In this document: piece by piece, positions 21,615-24,953 of the stretch | Layout: the number at the start of each line of letters is the position of its first letter | Position numbering within the stretch: position 1 is the stretch's first letter | Origin: a virus | Length of the DNA: 24,953 nt | IMG/VR virus record: IMGVR_UViG_3300030102_002807 | Location: 1-24,953 of that record | Reading direction: 5' to 3' (one strand) | The notes under the pieces: generated by a model | Told to the model about the DNA's origin: nothing | What the model saw: only the letters and a program-made list of their open reading frames with translations | Databases searched by the model: none | Program-made: the position numbers and the translations under genes

Positions 21615-22241
21615 ATGGGATATAGAAAAAACAAACTTGAATATGAACCCATCCTAGCTCCAGAAGAGGAAGCTCCCATAGAATACGCTAATCTAGACAA
21701 CTCCCTTAATCGCAGACAACGAAACTTTATATGGCAAGCCGTTAATAATCCTCGGCTATCTCTCGTAGAGTGTGCGCACAAAGCTGGCTACAAGGATGCC
21801 AGACAATCAGCTAATAAACTTATGAATCATCCTGTTATACGCAAGGAGTATAACTATCTGATGAATGAAGCTAAGAAGAAGTATGAGTTGAATTATGATC
21901 GTGCAGTTCAGGATCTATATGATATTAGAGACAAAGCCTTAGAAGCAGGATCCTTTAACGCGGCTATATCGGCCCAGAATAGTTTGCTCAAGGTCGGGGG
22001 TCTTATTGTTGATAGGAAAGAAGTTATGTTCGGGAAGATAGATCAAATGAGTCGGGAAGAAGTAGAGAAACGCCTGGAACAGTTGATGGGAAGCATAACG
22101 GTTGCAGATCCAGATAAGCTTCCAGATCCAGGGGATCCAGGTGAGCAGGTAGATGAAGCTGATACTTTGGAGGCACTAGAGGAAGAGGACTTACAGACTG
22201 CAAGCCCTCAAGAGGTTGAAGGGGAAGTTATTTCTGATTAG
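21615..22241 (+). CDS. Terminase small subunit (Terminase_2-like)
   Basis: 208 residues. After 30 acidic residues comes the DNA-binding part: NSLNRRQRNFIWQAVNN, then SLVECAHKAGYKDARQSANK and LMNHPVIRKEYNYL, the usual helix-turn-helix plus P-x-V arrangement of Terminase_2 proteins (about 30-85). A central helical region (KYELNYDRAVQDLYDIRDKA) would drive oligomerisation, and the last 50 residues are strongly acidic. The small subunit recognises phage DNA at the pac or cos site and stimulates the large subunit. No large terminase gene follows: downstream genes lie on the other strand. No ribosome binding site is visible before the ATG. Confidence 0.75.
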   Translation: MGYRKNKLEYEPILAPEEEAPIEYANLDNSLNRRQRNFIWQAVNNPRLSLVECAHKAGYKDARQSANKLMNHPVIRKEYNYLMNEAKKKYELNYDRAVQDLYDIRDKALEAGSFNAAISAQNSLLKVGGLIVDRKEVMFGKIDQMSREEVEKRLEQLMGSITVADPDKLPDPGDPGEQVDEADTLEALEEEDLQTASPQEVEGEVISD

Positions 22242-22302
22242 GTCTGTCTAGCACAAAGATAAGTACGTACAAGAACAACGCTATAAAGAATAAGGTACTC
22301 AT
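22228..22302 (-). CDS. Possible 24-residue membrane peptide
   Basis: The frame reads MSTLFFIALFLYVLIFVLDR, then PNQK: a single hydrophobic helix with a charged end, a common form for tiny phage membrane proteins. Its ATG overlaps the stop of another tiny frame (22299-22388, 29 residues, starting MMREWCLLVLIPKLLYS) as ATGA, so the two could be translated in series after the small-gene train. Neither has a visible ribosome binding site. The 3' end overlaps the terminase gene by 14 bases. An RNA-structure explanation for the same DNA is equally open. Confidence 0.3.
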   Translation of the reverse strand: MSTLFFIALFLYVLIFVLDRPNQK

Positions 22303-22325
22303 GGGGTTGTGGTACTCGCTAGACA
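22245..22325. other. Convergent intergenic region with nested inverted repeats
   Basis: Perfect eight-base arms TGTCTAGC (22245-22252) and GCTAGACA (22318-22325) enclose further complementary pairs: AGTAC (22262-22266) with GTACT (22312-22316), and ACAAC (22275-22279) with GTTGT (22306-22310). The 3' arms are almost contiguous. A second nested hairpin follows at 22337-22381 (GAGAGT/ACTCTC around AGTTTT-GGAATC-AAAACT). The region lies between the convergent terminase and small-gene operons, so a terminator or RNA structure is plausible. Confidence 0.35.
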
Positions 22326-22413
22326 CATACTTTTAGGAGAGTAGAGAAGTTTTGGAATCAAAACTAACAAGCACCACTCTCGCATCATATAGTTATTACG
22401 GTTATATATCAAC

Positions 22414-22437
22414 TTAGCTTTGTTTCTCATAGTCTTT
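22414..22437. repeat. Gene-end repeat, copy 1
   Basis: TTAGCTTTGTTTCTCATAGT followed by CTTT. It matches 22572-22595 at 22 of 24 bases and covers the stop codon and last seven codons of the 52-residue gene. Both differences change amino acids (E/K and K/R). Confidence 0.75.
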
Positions 22438-22572
22438 CAATCTTTTCATGCTATCAACATAACTCATAGCAAAAAGTTTCCAACTTTCAGGTTTATACCC
22501 TTTGTTCTTTGCAATCTTTAAGCCCTCTTCGTACCATCTTATATCTTGTTTTATTTGTTTTGCGTAATTCAT
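22414..22572 (-). CDS. Small helical phage protein (52 residues)
   Basis: A 52-residue frame, MNYAKQIKQDIRWYEEGLKI then AKNKGYKPESWKLF, ending KDYEKQS. It is charged and helical with several Trp and Tyr residues; no family is recognised. Its ATG overlaps the stop of the zinc-ribbon gene upstream (TAATG at 22572). The last 24 bases match the last 24 bases of that upstream gene at 22 positions, so both proteins end in K-D-Y-x-x-Q-S. Codon use and coupling make it likely to be real. Confidence 0.6.
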   Translation of the reverse strand: MNYAKQIKQDIRWYEEGLKIAKNKGYKPESWKLFAMSYVDSMKRLKDYEKQS

Positions 22573-22595
22573 TAGCTTTGTCTCTTATAGTCTTT
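22572..22595. repeat. Gene-end repeat, copy 2
   Basis: TTAGCTTTGTCTCTTATAGT followed by CTTT, covering the stop codon and last seven codons of the 57-residue zinc-ribbon gene. The third gene (22745-22882) ends with a looser version of the same lysine-rich sequence before TAATG. Confidence 0.75.
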
Positions 22596-22745
22596 GTAAA
22601 AAAGTTCTATCTCGTCAGGTCTTGAATCAGAACATTCATCTTCTGTCATTTTGCATATAGGACAAGATAGAGTTATTGATTTTTTATGAATATAGTTTAG
22701 ATCACAATCACAATCCCAATAATTAGGGTCGGTTACAACTATCAT
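22572..22745 (-). CDS. Small zinc-ribbon protein, CxC...CxxC type (57 residues)
   Basis: The frame begins MIVVTDPNYWDCDCDLNYIH and continues with LSCPICKMTEDECSDSRPDE. The C-x-C and C-x-x-C pairs, the N-Y-I-H between them, and the following D-S-R-x-x-E are a pattern I know from small proteins of marine phages (Cys-based zinc ribbon, function unknown). Such proteins may act as early host-takeover factors or nucleic-acid adaptors; that is inference. It is coupled to both neighbours by one-base TAATG overlaps. Confidence 0.7.
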   Translation of the reverse strand: MIVVTDPNYWDCDCDLNYIHKKSITLSCPICKMTEDECSDSRPDEIELFYKDYKRQS

Positions 22746-22882
22746 TAGCTTTTCTCCTTATCTTTACGGTTCTTATAAGCCTGTAGTTTGATCTTCCACC
22801 TTTTAGGTAAACTACGTTTCCTTTCAGGGTGCATACTGTCAGGGTCTTGTTCCCATTCTTTATAAGCCTTTGTTAAATCCAT
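22745..22882 (-). CDS. Small basic phage protein (45 residues)
   Basis: The frame reads MDLTKAYKEWEQDPDSMHPE, then RKRSLPKRWKIKLQAYKNRK and DKEKS. AGGAG seven bases before the ATG supports the start. It is strongly basic in the second half, so it may bind nucleic acid or an acidic partner; no family is recognised. Its stop overlaps the ATG of the zinc-ribbon gene as TAATG. Confidence 0.6.
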   Translation of the reverse strand: MDLTKAYKEWEQDPDSMHPERKRSLPKRWKIKLQAYKNRKDKEKS

Positions 22883-22892
22883 AACGGTTCTC

Positions 22893-23039
22893 CTATTTAT
22901 TTATGAGCCAGGTTTCAAAACGAATCCAAGCCTCTTTGCCTAAGTAAAACGGTATAACAAATATAACTATACTTAAACATAAGAGGCCTATCGTTGAGAA
23001 GAATATAACGTCTTGAATAGCTCTAAGGTTATTCTTCAT
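22893..23039 (-). CDS. Small single-span membrane protein (48 residues)
   Basis: A transmembrane helix is clear at about 11-33 (VIFFSTIGLLCLSIVIFVIP, then FYL), with MKNNLRAIQD before it and a charged tail GKEAWIRFETWLINK after. By the positive-inside rule either end could be cytoplasmic. The start overlaps the upstream stop as ATGA (23036-23039). Small membrane proteins of early phage regions may block superinfection or alter the host envelope; here only the topology is visible. Confidence 0.65.
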   Translation of the reverse strand: MKNNLRAIQDVIFFSTIGLLCLSIVIFVIPFYLGKEAWIRFETWLINK

Positions 23040-23275
23040 GATCCTATTCCTTTTTCTACTTCACTAACTGCCTCTTCAACATCAGCTATAAAACAATCAA
23101 GAGTAAAAGTGTTGTTGCCTGTTGCAATACTTTCTATTAATCCATTTAACTGTCTTAGTGCTTCTTGCTCGTCAGTCAATTCCTCTTTCATGTTATACAA
23201 ATTCCAGTCAAAATCTCCTTCTCTAACTTTGGTATTGTTTAAAAACTTTTCTGTAAATCTACTTATTGATTTCAT
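23036..23275 (-). CDS. Small acidic phage protein (79 residues), unknown function
   Basis: ATG 23275 is preferred over the longer in-frame start at 23308, because GGGAG lies seven bases upstream and the same start cassette precedes the next gene. The protein begins MKSISRFTEKFLNNTKVREG, has an acidic helix (MKEELTDEQEALRQLNGLIE) and a C-terminal helix (CFIADVEEAVSEVEKGIGS). No family is recognised. It overlaps the upstream gene by 17 bases. Confidence 0.6.
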   Translation of the reverse strand: MKSISRFTEKFLNNTKVREGDFDWNLYNMKEELTDEQEALRQLNGLIESIATGNNTFTLDCFIADVEEAVSEVEKGIGS

Positions 23276-23504
23276 TATCGGACTCCCAAGTTGTATCTTT
23301 CCAATCAAGATCTTTTTCTAGGTTATATGCTAGCCAAAGAATATCTTTCCATATTTTTTCAGGGCGGTAACGTTTATAACTAGAATGATCGGTTACAAAT
23401 TTATATATTTTAGTCTTGCCCCAATCCTCTGCATCTGCTGGTAAATTTTTATGTAGGAAAAAAGAGCCAGCATAAATAACAAAATCAAAATTAAGTTTTT
23501 TCAT
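23259..23504 (-). CDS. Small phage protein (81 residues), unknown function
   Basis: ATG 23504 follows AAGGAG with seven bases between and is preferred over the longer frame starting at 23537. The protein begins MKKLNFDFVIYAGSFFLHKN, then has EDWGKTKIYKFVTDHSSYKR and a Trp-rich end (IWKDILWLAYNLEKDLDWKD). It is mixed alpha/beta and rich in aromatic residues; no family is recognised. It overlaps the 49-residue zinc-ribbon gene upstream by 14 bases. Confidence 0.6.
   Translation of the reverse strand: MKKLNFDFVIYAGSFFLHKNLPADAEDWGKTKIYKFVTDHSSYKRYRPEKIWKDILWLAYNLEKDLDWKDTTWESDNEINK
23270..23286. repeat. Translation-start repeat, copy 1
   Basis: GGAGTCCGATAATGAAA (- strand) contains the ribosome binding site, spacer, start codon and second codon of the 79-residue gene and is identical to 23499-23515. 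At the same time it encodes S-D-N-E in the upstream gene's C-terminus. Confidence 0.85.
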
Positions 23505-23640
23505 TATCGGACTCCTTACATTTGGGACATTCAACATCAGAGCCAGCTACAAATAAGTTATCAAAGATAAACTTCTTTGGCTCTGTTATATCTTGTGGTT
23601 TTTCTATTTCAGTTCCACACTCTGCGCACATATACCGCAT
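23491..23640 (-). CDS. Small zinc-ribbon protein (49 residues)
   Basis: The frame begins MRYMCAECGTEIEKPQDITE and ends VECPKCKESDNEKT. Two C-x-x-C knuckles, 30 residues apart (C5/C8 and C38/C41), make a rubredoxin-like zinc ribbon. The loop between them has KKFIFDNLFVAG. Start and stop overlap neighbours (TAATG at 23640; 14 bases at the end). Function unknown. Confidence 0.7.
   Translation of the reverse strand: MRYMCAECGTEIEKPQDITEPKKFIFDNLFVAGSDVECPKCKESDNEKT
23499..23515. repeat. Translation-start repeat, copy 2
   Basis: GGAGTCCGATAATGAAA (- strand), identical over 17 bases to 23270-23286. It starts the 81-residue gene and, in the overlapping frame, also encodes E-S-D-N-E of the 49-residue zinc-ribbon protein. 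Confidence 0.85.
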
Positions 23641-23882
23641 TAGTTTTCAATAACCTTGTCTTTGGATTTAACATATCTATAGTCTTTCTTAACCAATCCA
23701 AAAACCTCAGTTAATCTAAAGCGTAAAGTTTCAAGATTACTTAGATCACTAAGGTACATATCTTGGCATTCAAATAAAGTCATTAAGGCACTATCTAAAT
23801 TGTTTACTGCCGTAATGTATTTATCTAACTCTTTTGATGACAACTCTATCGTTGTCTTATTTTTTAAATGTTTAATTATCAT
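23640..23882 (-). CDS. Small helical phage protein (80 residues), unknown function
   Basis: Begins MIIKHLKNKTTIELSSKELD and is otherwise helical (KYITAVNNLDSALMTLFECQ, LSNLETLRFRLTEVFGLVKK), ending basic. GGAGGG lies nine bases upstream of the ATG. It overlaps the upstream gene by 11 bases. No family is recognised. Confidence 0.6.
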   Translation of the reverse strand: MIIKHLKNKTTIELSSKELDKYITAVNNLDSALMTLFECQDMYLSDLSNLETLRFRLTEVFGLVKKDYRYVKSKDKVIEN

Positions 23883-24081
23883 TATATTTTTCCCTCCAAA
23901 TTTTTTCGGATAATTGTTCTAGTAAATCAAATGTTTTAAAGATTGAATCCCAATCTCCTTTTCTTGCCTTCCATTCTTTTAGAACGTGGTCAGGAGATTC
24001 AGAATGCCTAACGGTTATTACGCCGTTAGACAATTCTACGTTTATGCCAGCACTTCCTAGCTCTTGGATATTTTTACTCAT
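23872..24081 (-). CDS. Small phage protein (69 residues), unknown function
   Basis: Begins MSKNIQELGSAGINVELSNG, then a strand VITVRHSESPD and a helix rich in Trp, Lys and Glu (LKEWKARKGDWDSIFKTF). The first half suggests a small beta hairpin, the second a helix. There is no visible ribosome binding site, but the start overlaps the upstream stop as ATGA (24078-24081), so coupling is likely. Confidence 0.6.
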   Translation of the reverse strand: MSKNIQELGSAGINVELSNGVITVRHSESPDHVLKEWKARKGDWDSIFKTFDLLEQLSEKIWREKYNDN

Positions 24082-24293
24082 GCTAATTGTGGGTCATAGT
24101 CAGGGTGATCTTCTGTCTTATGTGGAGACACGCTACTGGCTCCACAATCAGGACAATCATCATCAACTGAACAATCGTAAGCATCTTCCCATTCATAACC
24201 ACATTCGTAGCACTCGTAATGGTTAAGATACTTGGCCTCAATTTTATCTTTGTTCCAAGGATTACTTATTAATGGTGTTTTACCTATAGGCAT
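24078..24293 (-). CDS. Small zinc-ribbon protein (71 residues)
   Basis: Two C-x-x-C-G knuckles are present: YECYECGYEWED near 26-37 and DDDCPDCGASSVSPH near 44-58, followed by an acidic, His-containing tail (KTEDHPDYDPQLA). This is a typical zinc ribbon as in transcription-factor or rubredoxin-like domains. The start overlaps the previous stop as TAATG, with GGAGG in the preceding C-terminal codons acting as ribosome binding site. Function unknown; transcription control is one option. Confidence 0.7.
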   Translation of the reverse strand: MPIGKTPLISNPWNKDKIEAKYLNHYECYECGYEWEDAYDCSVDDDCPDCGASSVSPHKTEDHPDYDPQLA

Positions 24294-24727
24294 TATTTCT
24301 CTCCTCCAACATAATTTTTCTCATGAAGTACAAACCTTAATGCAGATTCTAAGGGTGCAAAATCTTCAACTTCAATATCATAACCACCACTAGGCAACTT
24401 GATATATGAAGTATCGGCAACGTGCCAGCAATCATTTTTGAATAGATATACCCATTCAATATCAAAGTTAATGTCCATAATGAACGCTCTAAATGAATGA
24501 TATGTTGTGGGTGGGTCTTCATGCACTCTGTCTTGATTAGATTCCTCTACGGTTTCTTTAAGTGATGATTGATAGCCGTTATCTACTAAAGTTATGGCTT
24601 TCTCTTTGGTGTTGTAATGTTTGTGTAACATCACGCCGTTATATTGTGGGTAGCCGTCATAATGACAATACATACTAACGATTTTCCCATCTGATTTTTT
24701 ATAAGCGATATTGCTTCTTGTTCCCAT
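24293..24727 (-). CDS. Conserved early phage protein (MGTRSNIAY family), unknown function
   Basis: 144 residues. The N-terminus MGTRSNIAYKKSDGKIVSMY then CHYDGYPQYNGVMLHKHY is a pattern I have seen in many phage hypothetical proteins (G-T-R-S-N-I, Y-C-H-x-D-G-Y-P-x-Y-N-G). The middle is acidic (VEESNQDRVHEDPPTTYHSF) and the end holds EWVYLFKNDCWHVADTSY. A role in nucleotide or ubiquitin-like chemistry cannot be claimed. AGGAG seven bases before the ATG and a promoter at 24776-24804 make this the first gene of the long - strand small-gene operon. Confidence 0.7.
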   Translation of the reverse strand: MGTRSNIAYKKSDGKIVSMYCHYDGYPQYNGVMLHKHYNTKEKAITLVDNGYQSSLKETVEESNQDRVHEDPPTTYHSFRAFIMDINFDIEWVYLFKNDCWHVADTSYIKLPSGGYDIEVEDFAPLESALRFVLHEKNYVGGEK

Positions 24728-24772
24728 AATTACTCTCCTATAAGTTTGTGTGGGTTAATAAAAATATACTTG

Positions 24773-24826
24773 TTTAGATTACCAAATGTATCCACTATAT
24801 GCAACAACTTTAGGTTACTAAATGTA
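24773..24826. promoter_or_regulatory. Paired operator-like repeats
   Basis: TTTAGATTACCAAATGTA (24773-24790) and TTTAGGTTACTAAATGTA (24809-24826) match at 16 of 18 bases and lie 36 bases apart. The second contains the perfect palindrome TTTAG-GTTA-CTAAA; the first has one broken pair. They bracket the promoter, as repressor sites often do. Confidence 0.5.
24776..24804 (-). promoter_or_regulatory. Promoter of the small-gene operon
   Basis: On the - strand, TTGCAT (24804-24799) and TAATCT (24781-24776) are spaced by 17 bases and point to the gene at 24727. The -10 box lies inside the first of two similar operator-like sites, and the second site lies just upstream of the -35 box. Confidence 0.4.
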
Positions 24827-24953
24827 ATAAAGTTTTATAGTTCTATTTACGCATATGCTGGAAATTGGAAAGTTAATCGCATCTGCCCTCTCTCTCGGCC
24901 TCTCTCCCATATAAAAGCAAGGCATAAATCGGGTCGGGGTCGGGATTAGCTAA
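24827..24953. other. Noncoding right edge with pyrimidine tract and TCGGG repeats
   Basis: No believable gene is seen on either strand. A C/T-rich run (CTGCCCTCTCTCTCGGCCTC, about 24880-24910) is followed by TATAAAAG and, near the edge, three G runs separated by TC (CGGGTCGGGGTCGGG, about 24929-24943). The contrast with the AT-rich surroundings suggests a regulatory, packaging or origin element, but the window ends here. Confidence 0.3.

Noticed and set aside
22300-22380. tRNA-like cloverleaf in the convergent gap
   Set aside because: The hairpin AGTTTT-GGAATC-AAAACT has the wrong loop length for an anticodon arm, and no T-loop consensus is present.
24746-24949. + strand frame of 67 residues at the right edge
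   Set aside because: It runs through the promoter and operator repeats, has biased composition and no ribosome binding site.
24939-24953. Possible tRNA start (GGGATTAGCTAA) at the right edge
   Set aside because: Spacing between acceptor arm and D-stem does not fit, and the window ends before any test is possible.
1-24953. CRISPR array, integrase, transposase or attachment site
   Set aside because: No regularly spaced repeats, no tyrosine or serine recombinase motifs and no insertion sequence ends were seen.

Overview
The window looks like part of the genome of an uncultured, tailed double-stranded DNA bacteriophage. It is AT-rich, tightly packed (most neighbouring genes overlap by 1 to 14 bases through TAATG or ATGA junctions) and organised in alternating transcription blocks. 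Gene content and style resemble marine phage contigs, so a Gram-negative marine bacterium is the likely host: an outer-membrane CsgG-type lipoprotein is encoded and the holin belongs to a family known from alphaproteobacterial gene transfer agents. The host itself cannot be read from the sequence. Capsid, portal and large terminase genes are not present, so the window is only part of the genome.

Layout. (1) 2-2647, + strand: a curli-secretion-like cassette with the C-terminus of a CsgF-like protein (cut by the window edge), a CsgG-like lipoprotein pore, a secreted curlin-repeat-like protein, and a FecR-domain protein whose last 35 residues look curlin-like. Each gene overlaps the next so that the signal peptide of the downstream protein is written inside the C-terminus of the upstream one. 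(2) 2691-3612: holin and GH24 lysozyme. (3) 3613-14639: virion genes, namely a large structural protein, a small companion, a 2-oxoglutarate/Fe(II) oxygenase, a LysM-containing protein, and three long proteins that look like internal virion or DNA-ejection proteins and are joined by TAATG junctions. (4) 17559-14626, - strand: a Cro-like regulator, a PrimPol-helicase-type replication protein and a PD-(D/E)XK nuclease. (5) 17652-18826, + strand: a Sak4-like ATPase and a DUF669 ssDNA-binding protein, ended by a strong bidirectional terminator at 18838-18865. (6) 20827-18849, - strand: small genes, an ExoVIII/RecE-like nuclease and a DUF3310 protein. (7) 20897-22241, + strand: three small genes and the small terminase subunit. 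(8) 24727 to about 22414, - strand: a train of at least ten small early-type genes, including three zinc-ribbon proteins.

How the parts may work together. The Cro-like regulator sits beside a divergent promoter pair with overlapping -35 boxes. A palindromic site there recurs, imperfectly, in the other divergent promoter region at 20828-20896, which suggests a common switch. PrimPol-helicase, Sak4-like ATPase, DUF669 protein and RecE-like nuclease form a replication and recombination set; no DNA polymerase gene is present in the window. The curli-like cassette lies directly upstream of holin and lysozyme and is likely to be expressed late. It could build a pore and a secreted or anchored beta-solenoid protein on the infected cell, and is the most unusual part of the window. 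All functional statements rest on reading motifs by eye; no database search was run.
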